A stretch of DNA of 30,070 nt from Candidatus Methanoperedens sp. (lineage in GTDB: Archaea > Halobacteriota > Methanosarcinia > Methanosarcinales > Methanoperedenaceae). Below are positions 1-6,527 of the stretch, piece by piece; position 1 is the first letter of the stretch; each line of letters opens with the position of its first letter. A program made the position numbers and the translations under genes. The notes beneath the pieces were generated by a model that did no database searches, was not told the DNA's origin, and saw only the letters and a program-made list of their open reading frames with translations. Where the stretch lies: positions 1 through 30,070 of the forward strand of contig JAPZAN010000192.1 of the NCBI GenBank assembly GCA_027460605.1, written 5' to 3'.

Positions 1-373
1 CGCCTATGGTTTCGGGTATTTGCAGGATTCCTGTGAGATTTTTATATACCTGCTCCGAGAGGGGCGCATCACTTGCGCCAAAATTCACTGTTTTTGCTGT
101 AATTTGCTGTATTCCAGCACCGCTTCCCACACTCTGGTAGTTGATCTGGATATTTGGATTTATCTTGTTATATTCCGAACTCCATTTTGATATCAGGGGA
201 TATGGGAATGTTGCACCTGCGCCGTTTAAGGTTAAGGTTTCAGGGGCTTTTGTGGGCTGCACGGTTGCTGTCGGTTGTACCGTAGGCTGTACTTCGGCAG
301 GTGGCTTGCTTACACATCCAGCTACCAGCATACCTGCCAGAATCAAAATTAGTATTGTCTTTAATCGATTCAT
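1..373 (-). CDS. pstS: PstS-like phosphate-binding lipoprotein (N-terminal part)
   Basis: The gene runs off the left edge; 124 codons are visible from the ATG at 373. The protein is the substrate-binding component of the Pst phosphate ABC importer, tethered outside the membrane. It begins with a hydrophobic signal and a lipobox (MLVAGC, lipid-carrying Cys at residue 20), then a Pro/Thr/Gln-rich linker, then the PstS signature LNGAGATFPYPLISKW followed by NYQSVGSGAGIQ and FGASDAPLS, which form part of the phosphate-binding cleft in this family. No in-frame stop occurs in the visible part. A TATA-like box and a putative Pho operator lie 40-85 nt upstream and recur near the phoU gene. PstC, PstA and PstB would be expected to the left of the window. 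The call is firm; only the length is unknown. Confidence 0.93.
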   Translation of the reverse strand, partial: MNRLKTILILILAGMLVAGCVSKPPAEVQPTVQPTATVQPTKAPETLTLNGAGATFPYPLISKWSSEYNKINPNIQINYQSVGSGAGIQQITAKTVNFGASDAPLSEQVYKNLTGILQIPETIG

Positions 374-411
374 TTTATTTAATCACCAGCATGAATTTTA
401 GCATCAAATAA

Positions 412-457
412 TATATAGTTTCTCCCAAGAATCTATAGAGACTATAGAAAATCAGTA
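412..457 (-). promoter_or_regulatory. Candidate Pho operator and promoter upstream of pstS
   Basis: This 46-bp segment matches 1155-1200 without gaps at 40 of 46 positions. It includes a perfect 7-bp inverted repeat, TCTATAG-AGA-CTATAGA (432-448), and the shared block TCCCAAGAATCTATA (423-437). Read on the reverse strand, an A/T-rich TATA-like box (411-418) lies about 40 nt before the pstS ATG, so the palindrome sits just upstream of the promoter. The neighbouring genes all concern phosphate, which suggests a phosphate-responsive operator; the AbrB domain of the nearby PhoU protein is a possible binder. The role is inferred. Confidence 0.6.
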
Positions 458-500
458 GAAATATGTACTGCATTTCGTTACCAAAGAACTGCAATCACCC

Positions 501-908
501 TCAAACCTTTTCTGGCGAGTACCTGATAGCCAGCACCCTTATCACTCCAAGCACAAATAGCAGTGCAGAGAGGGCAAAAATCGTTTCGAATCCTAATGAT
601 TTGGAATAAAGCCCGACCGTGATTTCACGCATAGCTATTAAAATCGTAACGTCGGTTATGTCGGTGAGCTTGATTCTTTCATGCTTGGAATAGTCTGCAA
701 AGGTCTTGAAGAACTCAATCACAATAAAAAGCGTGAGAACGTTAGTAACTATTTTGTTAAAACCGCCCTCCACTGAGTCTATCGCAACAGTGCGAATATC
801 AAGTAATATCCGCAGCGTTCCTGCAATGAGAGCCAACAACAGTACATACAGGACGATGGTAACAATGGAATCAGTAATTTTTTTGAAAAATCTTGTGTGA
901 TCTATCAC
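501..908 (-). CDS. psiE: PsiE-family phosphate-starvation membrane protein
   Basis: 135-aa integral membrane protein matching the PsiE (phosphate-starvation-inducible E) family in length and pattern. It has a first hydrophobic helix at about residues 15-35, a second at 50-66, a third at 84-100 and a fourth at 105-127, with the conserved ERIKLTDITDVTILIAMREI region before the third. The biochemical role of PsiE is not known; in E. coli it is under PhoB control. The start is a GTG at 908 that overlaps the stop of the upstream 27-codon ORF in a GTGA arrangement, indicating translational coupling. It lies between pstS and phoU, which fits a phosphate regulon. The family call is good; function is unknown. 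Confidence 0.82.
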   Translation of the reverse strand: MIDHTRFFKKITDSIVTIVLYVLLLALIAGTLRILLDIRTVAIDSVEGGFNKIVTNVLTLFIVIEFFKTFADYSKHERIKLTDITDVTILIAMREITVGLYSKSLGFETIFALSALLFVLGVIRVLAIRYSPEKV

Positions 909-988
909 TTGAATACCATCCAGAGGGCAAATAAGAAAAGAAGTATTGTTAAAAATATCTCTATTTTGTTAATATTCTGCATTATCAT
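905..988 (-). CDS. 27-aa single-TM microprotein upstream of psiE
   Basis: An ATG at 988 opens 27 codons ending in TGA (907-905). The product starts MIMQNINKIEIF and continues as one hydrophobic stretch (LTILLFLFALWMVF) before a final Lys, so it is predicted to be a single-pass membrane peptide. Its stop overlaps the GTG start of psiE by 4 bp, and it follows the 41-aa ORF by 6 bp, so all three are likely read from one transcript. It is too short to identify by family. Coupling to psiE and the clean membrane profile argue for a real gene; it could alternatively be a leader peptide that only sets psiE translation. Confidence 0.5.
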   Translation of the reverse strand: MIMQNINKIEIFLTILLFLFALWMVFK

Positions 989-994
989 TTGCCC

Positions 995-1120
995 TCATTT
1001 GGCTGCAAAACCGCCACGCAGGAACAGATAAAGCTCCCGGTCTTCTTTTCCCATTTCCTCAAATTCCTCTATGAATGAGTTGCATGGTATTGTTTTTCTC
1101 AAAATCTCTTTTTCTATCAT
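995..1120 (-). CDS. 41-aa hydrophilic small protein at head of psiE operon
   Basis: An ATG at 1120, with an in-frame GTG at 1129 as alternative, opens a 41-codon ORF ending at 995. The peptide is charged and soluble (MIEKEILRKTIPCN, then SFIEEFEEMGKEDRELY, then LFLRGGFAAK), likely helical, with a single Cys. A GGTGA sequence at 1130-1126 is well placed as a ribosome-binding site for the ATG. A TATA-like box at 1155-1163 on the reverse strand lies about 35 nt upstream. It precedes the 27-aa microprotein and psiE in one run. No family is recognised. The coding call rests on the start signal and operon context. Confidence 0.5.
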   Translation of the reverse strand: MIEKEILRKTIPCNSFIEEFEEMGKEDRELYLFLRGGFAAK

Positions 1121-1154
1121 TTCTTTCACCAAACTGATAATTCTAATTATAAAG

Positions 1155-1200
1155 TATATATTTTGTCCCAAGAATCTATATATACTATAAAATATCAGTA
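1155..1200. promoter_or_regulatory. Candidate Pho operator in divergent psiE-operon/phoU promoter region
   Basis: Second copy of the 46-bp element at 412-457 (offset 743 bp, six mismatches, no gaps). The block TCCCAAGAATCTATA is identical; the palindrome is degraded to TCTATATATACTATAAA. The reverse-strand TATA-like box at 1155-1163 serves the small-ORF/psiE transcript. On the + strand, TCTATATATACTATAAA (1175-1191) lies 25-41 nt before the phoU start and can act as its TATA box, so the element covers both divergent promoters. A role in phosphate control and phoU autoregulation is inferred from the gene context. Confidence 0.6.
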
Positions 1201-1215
1201 TATTACAGGATTAAA

Positions 1216-2232
1216 ATGGAAACAAGAAAAGTTTACGTAAGCGGCGGTTCGACCTATGTAATGTCACTGCCCAAAAAATGGGTTAAGAAGACTAACCTGA
1301 AGCCTGGAGATTCGCTTGTGGTTACAGAACATGGCGGTTCATTGCTGATTGAGACCAGTGTTATTGAAAAAGAGTCGCAGGTAAAGGAGATTAAAATCTC
1401 ACAAATAACATCAAGCGAAGCACTTGAGCGAATATTAATCGCTTTTTATCTTGTAGGTTATGATACAATCAAGATAAAGCTGGACAGGAAGGATCATCTT
1501 GCATACAGGGAGAGCATACGGAAGATTCTGGACTATCTGATAGGCGTGGAACTGGTCGAGGATACCAACGAAGCAATGACGCTTGAGATAATGCTGGATT
1601 ACAAACGTATGAGTACCATGCAGATACTCCAGAGAATGTTCTCCATAGACAGGTCGATGCTTCTTGATCTCGGCAAAGCTTTGAAAACTATTGATATCGG
1701 GCTTGCAAAAGACGTAATGATAAGAGAGCGGGAAATTGACAGGCTTTATTTTCTGGTGGTGAGGCAGCTTAAGAGCGCAGTGGAATACCAGCAGATTGCA
1801 GAAAAACTGGGAATAGAAAACCAAAGGGATTGCCTCGGCTACAGGATTGCTGTCAAAGCGCTTGAGCGGATTGCAGACCACATCGAGAACATAGCAAAAA
1901 GTTACATTCAATTACAGGAGATAAATAAGGATGTGCAGCTTGAGGATTTTATTAAACTTAACAGCAGCGTAGTCCTGACTTTCGAAAAATCGGTTCATGC
2001 ATTATTTACAAGAAATAACGCAATGGCTGAGAAAATTTTCCAGGAACTTAAAGAGATTAAAAAGTCCCATTCCGATATTTCAAATGAATTGCTACAACCA
2101 CAAAATATTCAATCTGCTATCCTGCAAAAAGCCATGCTTGACAGCCTTGGGAGAATAGCAAGTTATAGCGGGGACATTGCGGAGATTGCTATCAATATGT
2201 CAGTTGGCGCACTGACGTTTGACAAACCATAA
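1216..2232 (+). CDS. phoU: AbrB-PhoU phosphate uptake regulator
   Basis: 338-aa protein with an N-terminal SpoVT/AbrB (MazE-like) DNA-binding domain, about residues 1-46, containing GGSTYVMSLPKKWVKK and LKPGDSLVVTEHGG, followed by two PhoU-type helical bundles to the C-terminus. The repeated PhoU pattern is visible at ALERIADHIENIAKSYIQL (about 216-234) and again at DSLGRIASYSGDIAEIAIN (about 305-323), where acidic and polar residues bind metal clusters in the family. Fusion of AbrB to PhoU is an archaeal arrangement and suggests a regulator that binds DNA directly as well as sensing Pst activity. It is divergent from the psiE transcript, and the promoter overlaps a candidate Pho operator. 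Start ATG at 1216 fits the domain boundary. Confidence 0.92.
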   Translation: METRKVYVSGGSTYVMSLPKKWVKKTNLKPGDSLVVTEHGGSLLIETSVIEKESQVKEIKISQITSSEALERILIAFYLVGYDTIKIKLDRKDHLAYRESIRKILDYLIGVELVEDTNEAMTLEIMLDYKRMSTMQILQRMFSIDRSMLLDLGKALKTIDIGLAKDVMIREREIDRLYFLVVRQLKSAVEYQQIAEKLGIENQRDCLGYRIAVKALERIADHIENIAKSYIQLQEINKDVQLEDFIKLNSSVVLTFEKSVHALFTRNNAMAEKIFQELKEIKKSHSDISNELLQPQNIQSAILQKAMLDSLGRIASYSGDIAEIAINMSVGALTFDKP

Positions 2233-2268
2233 ACGATATATTGCTTGAATCAGTATTAAACAAGCATT

Positions 2269-2370
2269 GCGGCTGTGGTCCAGCGGTTATGACAGGGGCT
2301 TCCCAACGACCTTTTGATAGCAAAAGGTGGGAAATAGCCTCTAACCCGGGTTCGAATCCCGGCAGCCGCA
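2269..2370 (+). tRNA. tRNA-Gly(CCC) with a 30-nt intron
   Basis: The acceptor arms GCGGCTG (2269-2275) and CAGCCGC (2363-2369) pair perfectly, with A2370 as discriminator. The T arm is CCGGG-TTCGAAT-CCCGG. The anticodon stem is GGGGC (2295-2299) with GCCTC (2337-2341), one G-U pair. The loop TTCCCA ends exon 1, so the anticodon is CCC, and A2336 resumes after the intron at position 38. The inserted sequence 2306-2335 folds on itself (ACCTTTTG with CAAAAGGT) and extends with TTCCCA pairing TGGGAA, consistent with an archaeal splicing-endonuclease bulge-helix-bulge site between positions 37 and 38. No CCA is encoded. Confidence 0.93.
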
Positions 2371-2456
2371 TTAGTTATATATTGCACAAACCTTATGTAA
2401 CAATAGAGATTAACATAATTAAGTGGTGGTGTAATTTTCAACTGCTGAAAATAAAT

Positions 2457-3482
2457 ATGAAAAAAATAATTTTATTTTATTTTAGTTTCATACTTTTAAT
2501 TAATACCGTTTCAGCTCTTGAAACTTATACAGATAAAGAAAATGGCTTCAAGATTGTATATCCATCTGGCTGGAGTTTCTCTAAAGACTTTGAGACAGGA
2601 AGCGTGAATTTAGAAAATCCATCTGGCTATGCCGCTGTAACAGTCGCATTCGCGCCTACTGGCATTTTAGGGCTTTATGATATTGCTGCTATTAATGGTG
2701 CAGGTTGGTATGGAAGAGACATCATTATCAACAACCTGAAAGGAGTTGAATGGAAGAAAGTGGAAACAGACTATAACACAAATGTAGTATATGAAAGAAA
2801 ATATGTAATCCTCATTTCCGGCGATAAATATTATAAGATTACTGCAAGCTCTCCTCAAAATTATTATGCAACATATTCGGATACCTACGATGAGATTATC
2901 AATTCATTTGAGATCACAACCAAACCCACTCCAACTCCTAAAATAACAGTTCCCCTGAAGACGCCGACGCCTGTAGATACAATCGTCAAACCATCAGCGA
3001 GTGTCCAGCTCTATGGAGAAAAGACCGATGCAGTGCTTGGGGAGGATATCATATTAAAATTATCAGCGGTCAACGTTATTCCAAACCCCGTGATGACTGT
3101 TCAGGTAATTTTAATTCCCCCTTCTGGAATGTCCGTTACCTCGTCGGAATTCGTTACTTCAGGTGCCGGACAATATACAACGCTATATAAGCTTGATCCT
3201 GGCAATGGAAAAGATATTGAAGTAAGAATAAAGGCAAACCAGATAGGCAATTTTGAGATAAATGGGAGGATAGCGTATTTTTACGGGGACAATACATCAA
3301 CTAAAGAAGACTATACGCTGACTCTTCCAATAAAAGTACGCCCTGGTGCAGAATCAACAGAAAGCAAGCAGGTGCCACGAGAAGGAGAGACCCCTAAAAC
3401 ACCCGGATTCGTTAGTGTTATGGCTATCGTCAGTATATTGGCAACTGCACATATGTTTCGGGGATATAAAGAAAGGAGATAA
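2457..3482 (+). CDS. Exported PsbP-like surface protein with PGF-type C-terminal anchor
   Basis: 341 aa from the ATG at 2457. An upstream in-frame extension exists but would run through the tRNA, so it is rejected. A signal peptide (MKKIILFYFSFILLINTVSA) precedes a domain starting ETYTDKENGFKIVYPSGWSF, which resembles PsbP-like or DUF1795-type lipid/protein-binding domains (about residues 21-150). A Pro/Thr linker (KPTPTPKITVP) leads to a second beta-sandwich domain resembling archaeal CARDB-like adhesion modules. The C-terminus has TPGFVSVMAIVSILATAHMF then RGYKERR: a PGF motif, one hydrophobic helix and basic residues, like PGF-CTERM archaeosortase substrates. Likely displayed on the S-layer side. 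Molecular role unknown. Confidence 0.75.
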   Translation: MKKIILFYFSFILLINTVSALETYTDKENGFKIVYPSGWSFSKDFETGSVNLENPSGYAAVTVAFAPTGILGLYDIAAINGAGWYGRDIIINNLKGVEWKKVETDYNTNVVYERKYVILISGDKYYKITASSPQNYYATYSDTYDEIINSFEITTKPTPTPKITVPLKTPTPVDTIVKPSASVQLYGEKTDAVLGEDIILKLSAVNVIPNPVMTVQVILIPPSGMSVTSSEFVTSGAGQYTTLYKLDPGNGKDIEVRIKANQIGNFEINGRIAYFYGDNTSTKEDYTLTLPIKVRPGAESTESKQVPREGETPKTPGFVSVMAIVSILATAHMFRGYKERR

Positions 3483-3487
3483 AAAAT

Positions 3488-3538
3488 TCAGGTCAGGCGC
3501 CCGTAACATGGGAAGTATTCGGCTCCCGAAAGCCGCAT
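3488..3538 (+). other. GC-rich structured island between two genes
   Basis: Within an A/T-rich spacer lies a clearly GC-rich stretch containing overlapping potential hairpins: CGGCT/AGCCG and TTCGG/CCGAA share the same bases, and GGGA pairs with TCCC. It follows the stop of the surface-protein gene by 6 nt and lies about 85 nt upstream of the SAH hydrolase start. It could be a terminator hairpin, a small RNA or a leader element. I do not recognise it as a known riboswitch, and there is no strong T tract. Confidence 0.25.
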
Positions 3539-3621
3539 AAATGTTAATAAAACCAACAGATTTAATAAGTATATCGGGCATTTTACATCAATTTTAATGG
3601 TTTAAAATTAAAGGGATTTTG

Positions 3622-4878
3622 ATGAAAGATTACATAATAAAAGACATAAACCTTGCTGACGAGGGAAAGCAGAGAATCGAATGGGCGCGCAGGCACATGC
3701 CCGTGCTCCAAAAGATAAAAGAGCAGTTCGAAAAGGAAAAACCGCTAAAAGGCGTAAATGTGGTTGCATGTCTTCATGTGACCGTTGAAACCGCCAATCT
3801 CATTTATACGATGAAAGCAGGAGGCGCAAATATCGCGCTTGCCGCTTCAAACCCGTTGAGCACACAGGATGATGTGGCTGCAGCGCTTGCTTCGGAAGGG
3901 ATAAAAACCTATGCGATAAAAGGAGAGAATGAGAAGCAGTATTATGAATGCCTTGAAGAGGCGCTCAAGATAAAGCCGCATGTCACCCTTGATGACGGCG
4001 CAGACACAATAGCGCTTGTCCATTCAAAACACCGGGAACTTATTAAAAACATAAAAGGCGGATGCGAGGAAACAACGACAGGGGTAATCAGGCTGCGGGC
4101 AATGGCTGCAGAAGGCGCGCTGAAATATCCGGTTATTGCAGTAAATGACGCTGAGACCAAGATGATGTTCGATAACCGCTATGGCACAGGGCAGAGCACC
4201 ATACACGGGATAATGAATGCAACAAACATCCTTTTTGCAGGGAAAACAATCGTGGTAGCTGGCTACGGCTGGTGCGGTCGGGGGGTAGCTTCGCGGGCGC
4301 GGGGGCTTGGCGGCAATGTCGTCGTTGTGGAAGTTGAGCCGAGAAAAGCCCTCGAAGCGGTCATGGACGGCTTTCGGGTCATGCCCATGAAGGAAGCTGC
4401 AAAGGTTGGGGACCTTTTCATAACTGTTACTGGCGACATCTCAGCTATCAGGAAAGAGCATTTCCAGGTCATGAAAGACCAGGCTATAGTATGCAATTCA
4501 GGTCACTTCAACGTGGAAATAGATATACCGGCGCTCACAAAACTGTCAAAGAAAGTCAACCAGATAAAGAATGACGTGCAGGAATATGTCATGAAAGACA
4601 AACGGAGGATATACCTTCTTGCCGAAGGGAGGCTTGTGAACCTTGCAAGCGCGTTCGGGCATCCGCCCGAGGTCATGGATATGAGCTTTGCAAACCAGGC
4701 GCTTGCTGTAAAATACATTGCTGAAAAAGGTAAGACCCTTGATGACCAGGTTTACAGGGTTCCTGCCGAAATCGATAGCAGAGTAGCTAAACTCAAGCTT
4801 GAGGCTATGGGCATCGAGATAGATACCCTGACCAAAGAGCAGGATAAATACCTCCATTCATGGACAATGGGTACATAA
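3622..4878 (+). CDS. ahcY: S-adenosylhomocysteine (or S-inosylhomocysteine) hydrolase
   Basis: 418-aa cytosolic NAD-dependent hydrolase that cleaves the by-product of SAM-dependent methylation to homocysteine and a nucleoside. Visible motifs are LHVTVETANL (substrate site), VTLDDGADT, CEETTTGVIRL, NDAETKMMFDNRYGTGQST (catalytic Lys/Asp and NAD contacts) and the NAD Rossmann loop VAGYGWCGRG at about residues 211-220, then CNSGHFNVEID and LAEGRLVNLASAFGHPPEVM. The C-terminus is short and lacks the extended Lys/Tyr tail of eukaryotic enzymes, as usual in archaea. Some archaeal homologues prefer S-inosylhomocysteine; sequence alone does not settle that. The ATG at 3622 is preferred over TTG at 3619 because GGGA at 3613-3616 is a plausible ribosome-binding site. 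First gene of a four-gene operon. Confidence 0.95.
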   Translation: MKDYIIKDINLADEGKQRIEWARRHMPVLQKIKEQFEKEKPLKGVNVVACLHVTVETANLIYTMKAGGANIALAASNPLSTQDDVAAALASEGIKTYAIKGENEKQYYECLEEALKIKPHVTLDDGADTIALVHSKHRELIKNIKGGCEETTTGVIRLRAMAAEGALKYPVIAVNDAETKMMFDNRYGTGQSTIHGIMNATNILFAGKTIVVAGYGWCGRGVASRARGLGGNVVVVEVEPRKALEAVMDGFRVMPMKEAAKVGDLFITVTGDISAIRKEHFQVMKDQAIVCNSGHFNVEIDIPALTKLSKKVNQIKNDVQEYVMKDKRRIYLLAEGRLVNLASAFGHPPEVMDMSFANQALAVKYIAEKGKTLDDQVYRVPAEIDSRVAKLKLEAMGIEIDTLTKEQDKYLHSWTMGT

Positions 4879-4879
4879 G

Positions 4880-5971
4880 ATGCAGTTGAGAATAAAAGCT
4901 GTTGAAAATTATCTTAAAGGATTATTCGGAAGCGCAAAGGTCACAGCAATCAGCGAGCTTGGCGGGATTCCGGTAGAGGTCGAGGAAGGTATAAAAGGAT
5001 TCGGTTACGGGAAGCCTTATCTTATCGAGTTTGAGTCGAACGGGAAAACGCAATCCGTCGTGCTTTCCTCGATGAGGGTGCAGAAGGGTTTCGGGCATGA
5101 CCATTTTTCTGACAGGGCGGCGATTCTTATCTGGCAGAATTCTGTTTTCAATAACCTGCCAAAACACGTAAAATCCCTGGACGTTGGCTTTTTCACGCAC
5201 GAAGGAGAGCTTTCCTCTTCAGGGAAGGCAGAAGAATATTTCATTTTGATGGAAAAAATTGAAGGACAAGAATATTTTCTTGACCTTGAGAGGATAAAAA
5301 AGGAAGGGAAACTCGCACCGCTTGATAAGGAAAGAACAAAAGCCTTATCCACATATCTTTCGCAAATCCATGCACGCAAATACGATGACCGTGAACTTTA
5401 CATCCGCAAAATCAGGGATAATGTAGGGCACGGTGAATGCATCATGGGATTACTTGACAGCTATCCCGATAACCTGGATTTTGTTAGCCAGGACGACCTT
5501 TGCGACATCGAGAAGAAATGCGTGGAATGGCGCTATAAAATAAAAGGCAAGACGCACCGCCTTTGCATGACGCATGGAGATTTTCACCCATGGAACATCA
5601 TGTTCCGGGAAGGGAGCGATTTCACGGTACTTGACCGAAGCCGAGGCGAATGGGGAGAAGCGGCAGACGATGTCTCATCTATAACGATGAACTATCTATT
5701 CTATTCCCTCCAGAAATACGGGAAACTTGCAGGACCGTTCCGCGAATTATATGAACTTTTTTTCAGTAACTACCTTGAAAAAACACAGGATTTTGAATTA
5801 TTGCATGCTATCCAGCCGTTCTATGTATTCCGAAGCGTTGTAGTGGCAAGCCCGATATGGTATCCGAATCTTGACCCGGGAGTTCGAACTAAGATTTTTA
5901 ACTTCATCCGTAATATACTTGAGAGTGAAGAGTTTGATTACAAAAATGTGAATTCGTATTTGCAGGAATAA
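4880..5971 (+). CDS. Aminoglycoside phosphotransferase-fold kinase
   Basis: 363-aa protein of the APH/choline-kinase superfamily. The catalytic loop THGDFHPWNIMF (His232-Gly-Asp, Asn about 238) is intact, followed by VLDRSRGEWGEAADDVSSI, where the Asp of LDR occupies the metal-binding position usually written as iDwe. The N-lobe includes an HDHFSDRAAILIWQNSVF region and IEFESNGKTQSVVLSSMR, where the ATP-binding Lys is expected. The natural substrate is unlikely to be an antibiotic; members act on many small alcohols, sugars and lipids. It starts 1 nt after the SAH hydrolase stop and ends 4 nt before the APS-kinase-like gene, so co-expression is expected. The fold call is firm, the substrate unknown. 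Confidence 0.8.
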   Translation: MQLRIKAVENYLKGLFGSAKVTAISELGGIPVEVEEGIKGFGYGKPYLIEFESNGKTQSVVLSSMRVQKGFGHDHFSDRAAILIWQNSVFNNLPKHVKSLDVGFFTHEGELSSSGKAEEYFILMEKIEGQEYFLDLERIKKEGKLAPLDKERTKALSTYLSQIHARKYDDRELYIRKIRDNVGHGECIMGLLDSYPDNLDFVSQDDLCDIEKKCVEWRYKIKGKTHRLCMTHGDFHPWNIMFREGSDFTVLDRSRGEWGEAADDVSSITMNYLFYSLQKYGKLAGPFRELYELFFSNYLEKTQDFELLHAIQPFYVFRSVVVASPIWYPNLDPGVRTKIFNFIRNILESEEFDYKNVNSYLQE

Positions 5972-5975
5972 TAAA

Positions 5976-6527
5976 ATGGCTTTTGCAGTATGGTTCACCG
6001 GTCTTCCCGGCAGCGGAAAAACAGCGATTGCTTCCCGTACTGCTGAAATCCTCAAAAAAAAAGGCATTGAAGTTAAAATACTCCAGCTTGATGAGATTCG
6101 CCGGGTCCTTACCCCTAATCCGAAATACACGGATGAAGAGCGGGAATTAGTTTACGCGTCGCTTGCATACATGGCAAAACTGCTGACCGAATGCGGAATC
6201 AACGTTTTTATAGACGCCACCGCAAACAGGAGGAAATACCGTGATGCAGCCCGCAAAATAATCCCCCAGTTTGCCGAGGTGTTCATCCGGTGCCCGCTTT
6301 CGGTTTGCATGGAAAGGGAGGCGCACAGGAAAGCGGTTTTCTCACCAAAGGGCATCTATAAAAAATCAGCGCAAACTGGCGCCACCGTCCCCGGAGTAAA
6401 TATTCCTTATGAAGAACCCATGAACCCTCTTGTTATAATAGACAGCGACATAATGAAACCAGATGAGAGCGCAAGAAAAGTGGTGGATGCCATTATCAAT
6501 ATTTACGGGGCCGTATATGGAAATTGA
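5976..6527 (+). CDS. APS-kinase-like P-loop protein
   Basis: 183-aa P-loop kinase of the adenylylsulfate kinase (CysC) family. Walker A is GLPGSGKT (residues 9-16). LQLDEIRRVLT corresponds to the DGDNxR substrate region, ATANRRKYRDAAR to the PHR region, and SPKGIYKKSAQTG to the PKGxYKKA motif. VNIPYEEPMNPLVIID matches the C-terminal DxxYExP segment. The DGDN signature is altered to LQLDE, so activity on APS should not be assumed; related archaeal proteins act on other nucleotides or sugars. Tight spacing in the operon and its overlap of 11 bp with the phosphatase gene downstream suggest a common pathway, possibly PAPS formation and PAP removal. Confidence 0.78.
   Translation: MAFAVWFTGLPGSGKTAIASRTAEILKKKGIEVKILQLDEIRRVLTPNPKYTDEERELVYASLAYMAKLLTECGINVFIDATANRRKYRDAARKIIPQFAEVFIRCPLSVCMEREAHRKAVFSPKGIYKKSAQTGATVPGVNIPYEEPMNPLVIIDSDIMKPDESARKVVDAIINIYGAVYGN

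Noticed and set aside
141..401. 86-codon frame on the + strand at the left edge
   Set aside because: It is opposite the clear pstS reading frame with signal peptide and lipobox; its amino acid sequence has no domain.
2241..2456. N-terminal extension of the surface protein by 72 residues
   Set aside because: The extension runs through the tRNA-Gly gene; a proper signal peptide begins at the ATG at 2457.
4880..5971. Antibiotic resistance gene
   Set aside because: The APH fold is shared by many metabolic kinases, and the operon context is metabolic.
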